From Agapetus fuscipes (lineage: Eukaryota > Arthropoda > Insecta > Trichoptera > Glossosomatidae), in the NCBI GenBank assembly GCA_951799405.1, contig OX637344.1, forward strand, positions 12,028,001-12,092,000: a stretch of DNA of 64,000 bases, in the 5' to 3' direction. Position numbers and translations under genes: made by a program. Shown one piece after another: positions 1 to 10,355 of this stretch. A model generated the notes under the pieces. That model ran no database searches and was not told the origin of the DNA. It worked only from the letters and a program-made list of their open reading frames with translations. The number at the start of each line of letters is the position of its first letter. The stretch's first letter is position 1.

Positions 1-92
1 TTAGCGACGTCTTAGCTTGCAGAGGGCTCTTGAAGTGTGATTCATACAAAAACAGCGCTCACCAAATAAGTAATCCAAATAATATAATATGA
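1..92 (+). repeat. RepA SINE, 3' part
   Basis: Matches the 3' third of RepA: the run reading through cagagggctcttgaagtgtg and the tail accaaataag. The tRNA-like head lies off the left edge. Full copies are at 16767, 30893, 47301 and 58931. Confidence 0.8.
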
Positions 93-1449
93 AGACGCAT
101 TTCCTGAGCTACTGGCCACCTCTAGTGAAATGACGGCTGGATACAGTCACTTTTACAATTGAAGTAAAAAATAAATAAATAATTATTTAATCTGCACATC
201 ATCGCGAGCCCTCGAATATGTGTGAAAAAATATAAATCTCAATGTATGGGAGGCTCGCGGTAACGTAAAGCAGGAAACTTCATGATCTGTGACGGCTTGG
301 GAATAATATTATTCACTTTTTTAGTATTAATTAAAAAAAACGGACAATAAAATTTAACACCGTGTGTAATAAAGTACGAACGTTAAGCATTCCTATAACT
401 TAAAATATCGTTCACATTTTTTTTACAGTAATTGCAAATTTTTCCACTTCAAAACGCCATCTTGGAATTCATTAAATTTTGTAGCTTTACATTTGGAATA
501 ATATTTATTTTTAATTCTTCACTTTTGTAATTTTTATTTCTTTTTCATTTAAAAATCACATGTACAATACATTCAATATTAAGCAAATTAAAAATATGAC
601 GATATTATTTTTTATGTAAATATATATTTTTCAATACTTATTTTATATTCATGCTATAGTATCAATATTTTTTACAATCTAAAATATATTTTGGTGCAAA
701 TAAATAAAGTAAAAAAAAAATGATAAAACTTAGCAAAATTAAAATAAAATTTGTCGAATATCGTATATTGTTATCACTTTATCGTTAATTTAAAGTTAAT
801 CATAAAGCGACAATAAACTTGAAAAAAAATGACCATACTTTGTAAATGGTAGCTAAAATACAAAACTAGTTATATACCAACCATTAATTAATGATTCTAG
901 AACAGCCCATAAAAAATTATAGTTCTTTTTTTAAGAACGAACACAGTTACATGATCAGATGATATCTGTACCTATATCCCTATATGAAATGTTTATGTGT
1001 AGGTAAATTTAAAAATTGAAAATGGAACAACAATGAATATTTTTATTAATTACTTTTTGTCCTTTTTTCGTCAGTGGCGTGGCGTGAAACCAAAACAAAT
1101 GACAAAATATTATTTAACAAGATGAAGGGTATTTTCAATAAAAATTTAACGAAATGAAGATTATCCAACAAGTACGTAGTCATTTTCCTGTTTTTTTTAT
1201 AAATGTTTTGTCTGTAAATTGCAATTTTGCTAGGGCTCTCAAACTCTCTGCAGATAGCTTCCACTTCTTTCTAATTGTCAATAGTCTCTGAACAAATTCA
1301 ATGGACAACAAAATTGTGACGACTTTTCTTTATTGCTAAGGACACTAGTCACATACAAGTCAGACTTTTTCCCACCGAAAAAAACATCATGCTTTCAAAT
1401 TTATGCTGAGTTAGTTCATTCATATACATCACTTTTGTCATATTTTATT
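93..1449. other. AT-rich intronic DNA, no feature seen
   Basis: Homopolymer-rich A/T sequence with frequent stops in all frames. I see no recognised repeat, RNA gene or exon. Confidence 0.5.
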
Positions 1450-1696
1450 TAGACACCTTTAAGGTAAAACTGAATAAGTGACATATTGCTTCTCAGATAA
1501 ATGCTCCTTTTTCCTATTTTTTGACAAGAGAAAACACCAAAAAAGTGTGAAAAACCTGTAGTTTACAAGTTTGTCTTGAGCACTTTCTTATAATTAGTTC
1601 ACTTACTATAAGAAGTTACACCCAATTAAATGTTGTATCCACGATTTCTCAAATCAGTGAATCAGTCTTTATTCACTTAACCTTTAAGGTCGCGAT
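1450..1696 (+). mobile_element. RepI MITE-like element
   Basis: About 245 bp with inverted ends: acctttaaggtaaaactgaa at the left and a reverse-complementary cacttaacctttaaggt at the right. The interior (tgtagtttacaagtttgtc, acttactataagaagttac) recurs at 22425, 23742, 37715 and 60445. It has no coding capacity. Confidence 0.8.
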
Positions 1697-2043
1697 TTCA
1701 TTATTTTGCATTGCATCCTTTTACAATTTCAAAAATCTTATCCATCAAGCAGACACTGAATTTGATTTGTGTAAGTTCTTGGAGTTTACTTTTGTTTTCT
1801 TAAAAAAAAATACAATTTAGGTACGCTACTGTGTAAAATAAAGCCACAATCACATTATCATCAATAAACCAACACATTCACGTCGACTTAAAATATTCAA
1901 AAAAAGAACGTAAAACAATGTATTAATTACTGCTACACTACGAACAGTCATTGCGTTCGAAAAACCGAACAGCCCGGATGTACCTAACTTAAAATGTTAA
2001 TCTCATCACTAGCGGACAATCTGCGTTTTAACTCCAATAATGT

Positions 2044-2105
2044 ATCGAAATGAAAACGCTCACTAAAAGCGCTCTTTTGATTTTTATACATTTGTGGTAA
2101 GCGCT
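2044..2105 (+). repeat. RepH foldback fragment
   Basis: A short segment with the RepH signature: aaaacgctcactaaaagcgc followed by tttttatacatttgtggtaa and an A/T-rich end. It is related to 29278-29415, 54085-54170 and 58165-58290. Confidence 0.45.
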
Positions 2106-2439
2106 ATAATTTAGTTTATATTTAAAGTTTTGTATTTTTGGTACAGATAGCATTAGGTAGGTATGTACCTACTATAAATTTGAAAATGTTCGAAATTTGA
2201 ATGCGCAATTCGAAAACATTTTTTTGTTGTATCTGTGAACTTATTCTTTTTTTTAAATGGTAACCGAACCAACCGACCGTTAAGGCGAGAACTTTAATGT
2301 CATGGGTGTTTTTTTTTTTGTTAGCGTATTGTTTTGATTTATGATTTTTTACACAAAATGATCTGAATTTTGAAAATAATTATAAGAAGATGAAAAAATG
2401 ATTGAAAGCGCAATAAAGAAGGATCGATAAATACTGTCT

Positions 2440-2645
2440 ACGGTATCTTAGCATACAAGGAAATATTGATTGAAAAACAACTTCTAAGGACGTCAAACAT
2501 CGATATAAATAATATACATAGATGGAGCGCGTGACTGTTTTCCTATACAAACGGTTGTGCCAAAAAATTGTAGGCACATAATGAAAGAAAGAGAAAGAAA
2601 CATTATAAATTCTGTTATGTTTCCGTCTCTTTCATGATCTCCATG
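2440..2645 (+). repeat. RepM dispersed repeat, copy 1
   Basis: Shares catcgatataaat, agcgcgtgac and aattgtaggcacataatg with 3475-3670, at moderate identity. No function or known family recognised. Confidence 0.5.
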
Positions 2646-3009
2646 ACAACGTTAGGGGCCGTACTCAGGCCGCCACATTAAAAAATACATAAAAGTTATT
2701 TTTTGTAAGCAAAGTATATATGAATAATTTAATCACAGCGACTTACATTTTTCACAGTTCGGTTAAGACTTGAGAATGGAATAAAAATGTTCCATATTAT
2801 ATTTACATAATTCTTACAATACATCAATTATCATCGTAAGTGACTAACTAACATTAAAAATAAATTAAAATTGACATAAGCGCCACAACTTTTTCCCGAG
2901 AAATTTCAGATATGTTTTGGATTTTTTAATAACACTTTTTTTTTAAGAAATCCTGTGCGGGAGACTCCCTAGATTCTAAAGACTCTAGGGATCTTTGACA
3001 CTTGTTGTA

Positions 3010-3257
3010 GTGCCGCAGAGGTGTACGAGCTTGGTCGTCGCTACAAAGCGCCAATACTCAAGCAAGACTCAGTTGCTGTAAGGCTGGATGGACCTTTGGT
3101 GACCGGTCATTGGTAAAGGTTTATGAATTTTTCAACCCAGCGAAGAGCACATTCGAAATATAAATGGTATATTTTTGTGCTCCGCCGGGATCCGAATCCA
3201 CAACCTTCCATTTACGAGTCTGAAGTGATGCCACTAGTACGGACTACGGACCGGTCC
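3010..3257 (-). mobile_element. RepA tRNA-derived SINE
   Basis: Near-full-length RepA in reverse. Its tRNA-like head is at the right end, finishing at ggaccggtcc. It contains a B-box-like stretch (ggatccgaatcc, reversed) and the conserved body cagcgaagagcacattcg and ccaatactcaagcaagac. The 3' tail is diverged. Confidence 0.85.
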
Positions 3258-3474
3258 AACACTGTTTTCATTCATTACTTTTTCACAGAAACCAATCTAT
3301 CGTATCGTCAATGTTTATTGAGACTGTCTGTATCATTTTCAACGTCATTTTTTTGTCACTGAAAATATTGAAATCCTAAATGCGCCCCTGTTAAATACGT
3401 CAAAAATACCGCGCTCTGTGAAGAAAGCCTGACAGGTGACCTTGCAGCTCTTAACTAAGGGCTGATATCTCACA

Positions 3475-3670
3475 ACATACGTTTCCCACAATGTAAGGAA
3501 AAACAATTGAAAACAAATACATGTACATATTATAATTTATTCAATGGATAATATTCAAGCATCGATATAAATGAAATATGAACATAGAGCCCGTGAGTTT
3601 TTTTACCATATAAACCTTCCTGCCGAAATTATGTAGGGAAGTAATGAACAAAAGAGACAGACACATAGCA
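3475..3670 (+). repeat. RepM dispersed repeat, copy 2
   Basis: Second copy of the repeat at 2440-2645: catcgatataaatgaa, agagcccgtgag, then attatgtagggaagtaatga. It is more diverged than copy 1. Confidence 0.5.
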
Positions 3671-3689
3671 ATAGTCATAACAATACGTC

Positions 3690-4004
3690 ATGGGGCATCC
3701 ACACGCTTGCCAAGCCATTACAAGCCAAGCGTGTGGACGGCCGTGGGCGTGGTTTGTGCCGCCTTGGCTTGGCTTGTCGCCGATCCGACCAGTGTCGGTT
3801 TTTGACGCAAGTCAAAGGGAATTTGTGCATGCACATGCCAGGCACCCACATACTTGTGCGCGCGCATTCTGGTACGGTACGGTTTCTATGAATTTTGATC
3901 ATCCACCATCGTCTTTGCCGAATTATTCGTTTCTTTTTAGTTTCTCTCTGTGTTTTGTTTTTTTCGGTCCTGTTACAGCATTTTTTCACCACACATTTGG
4001 GCAT
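3690..4004 (-). pseudogene. Remnant of a THAP-domain (P-like) transposase, start region
   Basis: On the minus strand an ATG at 4004 opens MPKCVVKKCCNRTEKNKT, which resembles the beginning of THAP C2CH zinc-finger domains (Met-Pro-x-Cys, then Cys-x4-Cys and an Asn-Arg). The rest of the domain (FP motif, later Cys/His) is not recognisable, so the reading frame is a relic. The left part (3690-3780) is GC-rich with inverted copies of ccacacgcttg / caagcgtgtgg, as seen in subterminal regions of DNA transposons. THAP domains occur in P-element transposases and in host proteins; the flanking inverted motifs favour a transposon. Target-site duplication and a matching right end were not identified. 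Confidence 0.45.
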
Positions 4005-4028
4005 GCTGTTTGTTTTTGATTATAACTA

Positions 4029-4250
4029 AATGTTTCCTTGCCGACGGTTGCTAGACAACTGATTCAAAGAGAACTGATTCATTTATTTCATTACATCAAC
4101 TTAAATAACAAATTTCTACTAGGTATATGGGGAAATTTCAAAAATTTATGGAACTGTCAGGCTATCTTCGCATGATATTCGTCTTCAATTTACATGTAGG
4201 CACCTCGATGTTTCCTTGCCGACGCTTGGTAAACAACTGATTGCAAATGG
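4029..4250 (+). repeat. Pair of ~40-bp direct repeats
   Basis: The segment atgtttccttgccgacg followed by a 20-nt continuation ending acaactgatt occurs at 4029 and again at 4209, 180 bp apart, with four or five mismatches. The DNA between is unremarkable. It may be two ends of a decayed element beside the THAP relic. Confidence 0.6.
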
Positions 4251-4507
4251 GGCGTACACTATCATTTAGGGCAACAATGATGTGGATCGGATATATACGC
4301 TAATGCTCCATCTATATATTTTATTTAAATCAATGACGTCAAAACACATTGTGGCTGATGAAGCTACACTAAAAGTGTATTAAGAGCATTAAATCTTTAT
4401 TCAGAGCTACAAGATCTCAATAAATAAAAGATACGACGATCGCCGGTTTTCGATAAAAGTGGCAAATACCAAGCTACCAGCCGGAATATATGACACATTA
4501 CGCTTTC

Positions 4508-4577
4508 CCGTCATCATCATCCTGTTTTTTGTCAAGAGCATACAACCTGTAGCTCTCTAACAGGGTGGGACTATTAA
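4508..4577 (+). repeat. LINE 3'-end-like fragment next to the exon acceptor
   Basis: Contains aacctgtagctctctaacag and gggtgggact, matching 34858-34893 (aacctgtagcccttcaacag, gggtgggact), which lies just behind a LINE reading-frame end. The fragment ends about 45 bp before the splice acceptor. Confidence 0.55.
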
Positions 4578-4621
4578 TTAATGCAACGATAGTAATATTC
4601 TTCTTGTTTTTCTTGTTGCAG
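4574..4621 (+). other. ct: 3' splice site of the cut exon
   Basis: A branch-point-like attaattaatg near 4574 is followed by a pyrimidine-rich tract (ttcttcttgtttttcttg) and the AG at 4620-4621. The exon frame opens immediately after it. These are strong, canonical acceptor features. Confidence 0.85.
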
Positions 4622-4864
4622 AGAGCCACGCTGGCCGAGAAGGAGGTGACCAATCTGAAGGAGCAGCTGGCCGTGGCTCCGCTGGGCGGCAGCGCGGGGG
4701 GCGGCTCCCGGCCCGCCTCCCCCTCCAGCCCGCCCCCACCACCCCTGCCGCCCACCCTGCCGTCTACTGACGCGGAGGGCGGCGAAAGGAACTCCAACAA
4801 CAACAACATCAGCCCACCGGCTGGAGGCAGCGTTGAGATGGAGCTGCAGGCCAAGGAGAAAGAG
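4622..4864 (+). CDS. ct: Internal coding exon of a Cut/CUX homeodomain transcription factor
   Basis: The exon encodes 81 residues, phase 0 at both ends. Residues 1-19 (RATLAEKEVTNLKEQLAVA) and 71-81 (VEMELQAKEKE) align with two adjacent parts of the N-terminal coiled-coil of CUX/Cut proteins, recalled from the family as R-A-x(5)-E-x(5)-L-x-E-Q-L and L-E-V-E-L-x-A-K-E-x-E. Cut proteins are nuclear DNA-binding regulators with Cut repeats and a homeodomain; this coil lies upstream of those domains. Residues 20-70 are a family-specific low-complexity linker: Gly/Ser-rich 22-29, a proline run 37-44 and an Asn stretch 57-62. The exon is far richer in G+C than its surroundings. No Cut repeat or homeodomain exon is in the window. 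The gene identity is by recall of the family, not by a search. Confidence 0.88.
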
Positions 4865-4870
4865 GTGAGG
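4862..4870 (+). other. ct: 5' splice site of the cut exon
   Basis: The exon ends in GAG, followed by gtgagg. This keeps phase 0 and matches the donor consensus (AG|GTRAGN). An in-frame stop follows a few codons into the intron. Confidence 0.85.
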
Positions 4871-4872
4871 AA

Positions 4873-5312
4873 TCCTTGAGGACTTAGCCATAAAGAAGAT
4901 AAGAACAATATATAAAAAAAAAGATTTTTTTATTGTAGGTGCATGAAACTACTGGAAAGAACTAGGACCCGCAAAATCAGACCTTACGTGTATTTACAAA
5001 ATTAAACCCAAAATCTCAAATTTACATAGGCCTGCAACTTTTGCTGTCAGTGTCTGATACGGAGTCCTTGAGGACTAAATCATAAAGAATAGATAGAAGT
5101 AAAATTGTATTGAAGGTGCATGAAACTATTGGAAAGAACTAGAACCCGCAAAATTAGACCTAACGGTGTACTTACGTAATTAAACCCAAAATCTCAAATT
5201 TACATAGGCCTGCAACTTTTGTTGCCAGTGCCTGAAACAGGGATGATGACATTGTTAAAGTGAATCGGTTTTTACAATATGGATGGGCTATACCTACCGA
5301 CCTAAAGGTTAA
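4873..5312. repeat. Tandem duplication containing RepC sequence (minus orientation)
   Basis: Unit 1 starts at 4873 and unit 2 at 5065, each with tccttgaggact, then ggtgcatgaaact (4938 and 5115), then aaacccaaaatctcaaattt and aggcctgcaactttt. Unit 2 continues into the rest of a reversed RepC copy (cctgaaacaggg ... cctaaaggttaa). Spacing is 192 bp at the left and 177 bp further in, because unit 1 has extra A/T. It begins eight bases after the donor GT. Confidence 0.85.
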
Positions 5313-6364
5313 AAAAAAGCGGTAGAACTGAATTTTTCTTGTTATCAAAACGAATAAAAAAAATATGAAGAAGATAGAAACTGTTTGTAGGCTATAAATT
5401 TTACTCTCGATTATTTATAAAAAAAAGTTTACTTTTTTGGACAATTTAAAATATTTTTTTCACATAATAGAAAGTGGACATTACTCTGGTTTTAGATTTA
5501 ACCATAATGAAAAAGAATGATAGCTTTTGAAAAAGTTGATGTACCCAAAATGATGCGTCTATGACGGACCAAACCATCACTAATTCAATTGAACACAAAG
5601 TGAATTGCTCTCGTGAAGTAATCCCAATAAAGAATCGTTCAGTATATTGAACTCTCGTTAAGCTTGGAACCATCAATGACGTTTCGTCCGAGTTACGACA
5701 CAAGCACCGGATAATCCAATTCATCACATCAACTAGCGGTCAATAAATATTATTGTTTTTCTTCTGGCGAAGGTTATTTGATCCTCTGTCCGTTTTCATT
5801 TAGAGTACGACCCATTTTAATTGATTTATTGGTCTACCAGTATAGTTTTTTTTTGTTGTTCCTAATGCTCTCCCCCTCCTCTACAGTATTTACAGTCGAT
5901 AATTTAATCAATCGGCCGAATGTCCTCCTGGGTCATAACTCATACAGCAATTGTTCCCGGCTCGAATAATTGACCGCACTTTATAATTTGTATCGAATAT
6001 GTAACATATATCGACTAGCTGATATCCTCAGTACTTGAAAGGTTAAAAACAAAATTATATATTGTGAAACAATAATTTTACATGAATTTTAACCACGTCA
6101 GCGCTATCACCGAACGGACAAAGTGGTGGCAATTTGACTAGTATATATTTGAAACAAACGGCATTCTTGACGATAGCATTTACCGTGAGCTGTATGTGAA
6201 TGTTAAATTACTAATTATTGTCTCATAATAAAATAAATAATTAATTTGAATATGTAAATAATTATAATACCTACCTGTTTTTGATCTGAAAAAAATATGT
6301 CAGTGAATTGCATACCTCTTCAAAAAAAATATATCCTGCCCGGTACCTATTTGAATAAATTTTG
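5313..6364. other. AT-rich intronic DNA, no feature seen
   Basis: Stop-rich in all frames. No recognised repeat, exon or RNA gene. Confidence 0.45.
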
Positions 6365-6545
6365 ATATTGCGAGAAAAAGAGACGGATGTGTTCACAGTA
6401 AGTAATTGCGAGGGAGACAGAAAATAAAGCGCATTTATTCATGACAATTTTATTGTTTGCATGCGTACACAATCTGTCGAAATAAATAACAATAGAGTAA
6501 CATAAACTCTCGATAGTGTGGGACAAAAAATGTGCATTTTATTGG
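6365..6545 (+). repeat. RepO dispersed repeat, copy 1
   Basis: Shares tattgcgagaaaaagagacg, ttattgtttgcatgcgtaca and gggacaaaaaatgtgcattt with 36280-36345 and 36590-36700. There the two parts are separated by unrelated sequence. Confidence 0.55.
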
Positions 6546-6641
6546 GGTGCTATTAAAACGGTTCCTACCACAGCGCTGTTTTGAACTAGTTATACAACAT
6601 CATTAATTGATGAGGCATTCACTTTGTAGCCTTTCATTTTT

Positions 6642-6866
6642 TAAAATTAAAATTAAAAATTAAAAACAAATTGTATAAGGCTACGGGGCGAGTAAAATTT
6701 AATAATGTACGACCGGTTTCGGAAACAATGTTTCCATCATCAGGTACAAAATATTATTGTACCTGATGATGGAAACATTGTTTCCGAAACCGGTCGTACA
6801 TTATTAAATTTTACTCGCCCCGTAGCCTTATACAATTTGTTTTTTATTTTTAATTTTAATTTTTTA
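6642..6866. mobile_element. Long perfect-arm hairpin (foldback element)
   Basis: Two arms of about 105 bp flank a 7-bp loop (6750-6756). The inner ~79 bp of each arm (6671-6749 and 6757-6835) are identical by reading; the outer A/T-rich ~25 bp differ by small indels. The arms contain accggtttcgg and catcatcaggtac, motifs common in arthropod foldback elements. No coding capacity and no clear target duplication. Confidence 0.9.
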
Positions 6867-7039
6867 GTTATACAACGTTTAAACGGTTTGTATTCATATT
6901 TGCACAAATCTAAAACTTTGCAAAAGATAGTTTAGTGTCACAAAATGTCATAAATTACCACAAAATGGAAACAATTCCCATTTCCCAGTCTCGGCTGGCT
7001 ATAGATTAAGACTTATGACAAATGCCTGTGTGATGCCTT

Positions 7040-7272
7040 AGCGCGATAGTGACCTTATCTCTGGATGTATGCCGACCCGTTTCTGAGCAAGCGTCCCTGG
7101 TTCGCGTGCCTTCGCGCGCTTTTGTCGCACTCGGGCGGCGCGGAAGCGACCTTACCCTTAACGACCTCTTTATTTCACTCCCGCAACGCGAGACATTTAT
7201 GTAAATGGGTGTTAATCGAAGAGTTTTAAATTCTCGGCCCGCCGCTGGATTCCACTGGCGCAACAGTGGCAT
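7040..7272. other. GC-elevated repeat-free stretch
   Basis: G+C-rich compared with its surroundings (ggttcgcgtgcc, gggcggcgcggaagcg, ggcccgccgctgg) and without similarity to other parts of the window. An 88-codon open frame on the minus strand resembles nothing I know. It could be regulatory DNA or a decayed element. Confidence 0.3.
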
Positions 7273-7336
7273 TAAAATAAAAATTCTAATTAAAAAACAA
7301 TAGATTTAAAAGAAAGAAAGATTTGAAAAAGGTGAA

Positions 7337-7541
7337 TTCCTTGATAGGTTAGTATGATCCTGACCCCTAATGCTTTAAAAACTTGGTTCACTTTTGCAAA
7401 TGCCACCCTGGTTTCAGGGAAATGCAGCATGTGCAAGCATGAACTTAAAAAGTCTACTTGTAAGTGCATTTAATACATACGACTATACGAGTATGAGCCT
7501 GAAATGTCAATACATCTTTGCAACGTAGATTTTAGATTATA
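7337..7541 (+). mobile_element. RepC SINE-like repeat
   Basis: ccttgataggttagtatgat start, tttcagggaa in the middle, then tctttgcaacgtagattttag. A diverged copy with an internal deletion after tttcaggg. Confidence 0.8.
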
Positions 7542-7544
7542 GTT

Positions 7545-8569
7545 CGGGCAATTGGAAAGAATTGGTGATGAATATTTGACAAAGAGAACTTAAAAATAAA
7601 ATCTAAGTTGAAAGAGAAAGAGAGGAAGAACGAGAAAAGAATGGCTTGAGGTAATTGCCTGATGATGCATTTAATAGATTTCATCATTATCTGCATCTTT
7701 TTTGACAATTACGATTTTATTTCTTACATCTTTTCAGCTAGTTCTTTCGGGTCTAATCTCAATTTTCAAGTTTTTTTTACTGTTACCGCCTTTGCTGGTT
7801 CGAACCCTACCCCACCAGTGTCGGATATAACTCACCTAGCGCCCTCGTTACTCATAACAACTTTAAAGAATTCCCTCCCCCCACGCTGCGGCCCTGGCCA
7901 GTGACTCATGCCCATGCTTCCATATCATTAGTCAACACTTAAGATTCCATGCTAAAAACTACTGCTGCTGTTTGTACACTGGGGGTGGTGTACATTATAT
8001 CACTTGCATAAAAATATCAATTTATCCTTCGAAATTCGAATTGCTATTGTAGATTTATTGAGTTAACGTATCGATTGCTTTTGATCCAGGAGACGTGAAA
8101 TTGAGTCTCAAATTATTATCGGGCATATTTTACCTTTTTGGGTATTTTCGTCTAAACCCAGTTTTAGTACTCGCTGCCTTAGTTCTTGTTTATCGTAAAC
8201 GCCATTGAGAAAATTTTACATGAGCAATGTTTGCATGTGCACTGGACCAATGTGTCTTTTGAAAACAAGAAATTTATATTATAAATATTTAAAAGAACTC
8301 TCACATTATCGAGTTTTACGGTTTTTCTTAGCTCAGATTGTGTAGAATTTGATTCATAAGACAACTGCATGAAAAAGTCATCTTTGACAAGATTGGCGTA
8401 TACGGTAAACAAGAACTGGGGGAGCGTCAAGGTATAATAAAGACTTCACAGGAAATGAGAACGTACTCTTTCAGGAACCGAAAATAACTCTGCACTTGAT
8501 GTAATATGGCTGGTCCTATTACCTGTGAAAAATAAATAGGTTCCATTTGCCAATGCTACTCTTTCGAGT
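7545..8569. other. Intronic DNA, no feature seen
   Basis: Mixed A/T-rich DNA without recognised repeats or exons. Confidence 0.4.
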
Positions 8570-8831
8570 ATCTAATCTAATCTAATCTAATCTAAGCTGC
8601 AAGGATATATATCATTTAAGATTTATATTAAATGCATTCCCACAAGCAGACATGTATAATTTCGCGCTAACACATGCCGCATGTGGACCTACATTATAAG
8701 AGCCCATCTCAAATGAACATAAGCTCTGCAACTCTTGCCGTCCTTCCCTGAGACAGGGGTGACATTGGCAAAGTGAACCATTTTTTCACAGTATGGGTGG
8801 TCAGCCGCATACCAACCTATAAGTCAAGGAA
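8570..8831 (-). mobile_element. RepC SINE-like repeat, full length
   Basis: Reverse copy. It begins with the tail array (tctaa repeated four times) and ends cctataagtcaagg. All conserved blocks are present: gcattcccacaagcagaca, catgccgcatgtggacc, cttccctgagacaggggtg, attggcaaagtgaacca. Confidence 0.9.
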
Positions 8832-8832
8832 C

Positions 8833-10220
8833 GGAATATTTTATGAAAACTTCAAAATAACGAATGTGCTCTTTGACTTACTAAATGCTGTAAGCTAGCA
8901 AAAATTCCCTGATTGTCGGGAATTTATAGTATCCGTGGAAAAATTATAAATATTAAAAAATTGCAGTTCACATACGTAAACATTCCTTTTAAAGTAAATC
9001 ATTGGAGGTTTATAAAAAATACAGGAGATTGAGGTAAGACTGGATAAAAAATAATTGGTCACAAAAAAAACATTTTAAAACGAGGCAATTTTTTCAAGTC
9101 CATATATTGTTTAGTTTAGAGGGAGGCTTCATAATACGATACAGTCTCCCCCCCCCCCTCCCTCCACCGTTATTATTCTTCCCCCCCCCCCTCCTCCTTC
9201 TAACTCCCCCCCCCAGGAATAATCATAATTCTAGCGGGAAACTTCAGCCATTGTTTTAGCACATCAAATGTCATTGCACCCATGACAATTTACATTTTCG
9301 GAAAATGTTGCCTTTCAATTTATTCATAAAATGTTGTTGTCTCTCCCGAGAAACAACATTATTTTGGAAAAACAACTTTTAAGAAAAAATCAGAATTGTT
9401 TATTTGGTGATCACTGTTTTTGTGTCCTCCACACTTAAAGAGCCCTATTCACTCTCATTATCGAGACAAATAAAACTCATTAAGAAGGGATAAACCATTT
9501 TGACTGGTCTGATAAAGGCACTAAAGTCCCTGTTTTGAGACGCAGCATCCAAGATCAAAATAGCCACGATGATCGCCGATATTCGATAGAAGTGGCACCA
9601 AAAGAAGTAGAAGAAAAGGTGCATCGATGAATATTCATTCCCATGCATGTACCTAGTTATGTATTTTTTGTGCTATTCTGGAGAGTCGAATCCAATATCT
9701 TCCATCTTCCAATATACAGCTCGAAGCGTTAACCACTTCATTGCGACTGGTATTACTTGCATTTTAAAGAAAAACAAACTAATTTTAACTTTAAAAGTAT
9801 GTTTTCTGCTTTTACATATTATATGTATTTTTTTCTATGTTTTTTACTCAGAAAGGTTTCATTCTTGTTCAAAGTTTGTTGTTGAAGCAAGCATTGTCAG
9901 CTTAAACCGCTGATAGTCCATGTTCCAATAATGATCATTCAACGCCTGTTTCACCAGGGGGTGAATATCTTCCCACAGCCCCCTTGCATCAGAGGGTAGC
10001 CTCCCCGCCGCCACCTCTTCTATTATATGCACGCTGTAAAAGTTTATTACCCCGAGGTACGGTCTTAACCCACCTTACCCCACTAGAAGCAACCTTTGTT
10101 TGGTGTAATAATAATGATAAAGAAAAATAATAAATTTACCCCATATCTGCTGAGGGTAGAATCGGGTGCAACGGTATTTTGCAACAACAAAATTAACTGC
10201 AATTTTCACATTAATACTTT
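8833..10220. other. Intronic DNA with one C-rich tract, otherwise empty
   Basis: Apart from the C-rich tract at 9148-9215 I see no repeat, RNA gene or exon. Confidence 0.4.
9148..9215. repeat. C-rich low-complexity tract
   Basis: Several runs of 9 to 12 C separated by short T/A-rich bits. Simple sequence, with some potential for i-motif or G-quadruplex structure on the opposite strand. Confidence 0.9.
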
Positions 10221-10355
10221 TAAAATAAAACACAAAGTTTTTCTTCACCGAATGTTTTATTTACTCGAGCGCTTTCGTAGTCCTCGCAACAATGGTGAGA
10301 ACATCGAAAGTGCTCGAGGAAATAAATAACTCGTGAGGTAAAACTTTGTAAAAAC
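10221..10355. mobile_element. RepF foldback element
   Basis: Imperfect hairpin: aaacacaaagtttttcttca and tttactcgagcgctttcg on the left pair with cgaaagtgctcgaggaaata and gaggtaaaactttgt on the right. Also found at 46806-46960 and as half copies at 61006 and 62985. Confidence 0.75.

Larger units (their letters stand above)
1..4621 (+). other. ct: Intron upstream of the cut exon (partial)
   Basis: Non-coding DNA running up to the acceptor AG at 4620-4621. I see no exon in it on either strand. It holds RepA, RepI, RepM and RepH copies and a THAP-transposon remnant. The intron call rests on the exon at 4622-4864 being internal (phase 0, spliced at both ends); the 5' end lies outside the window. 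Confidence 0.75.

Noticed and set aside
4498..4908. Minus-strand protein over the cut exon
   Set aside because: Antisense shadow of the GC-rich exon; the plus strand has splice sites and family similarity.
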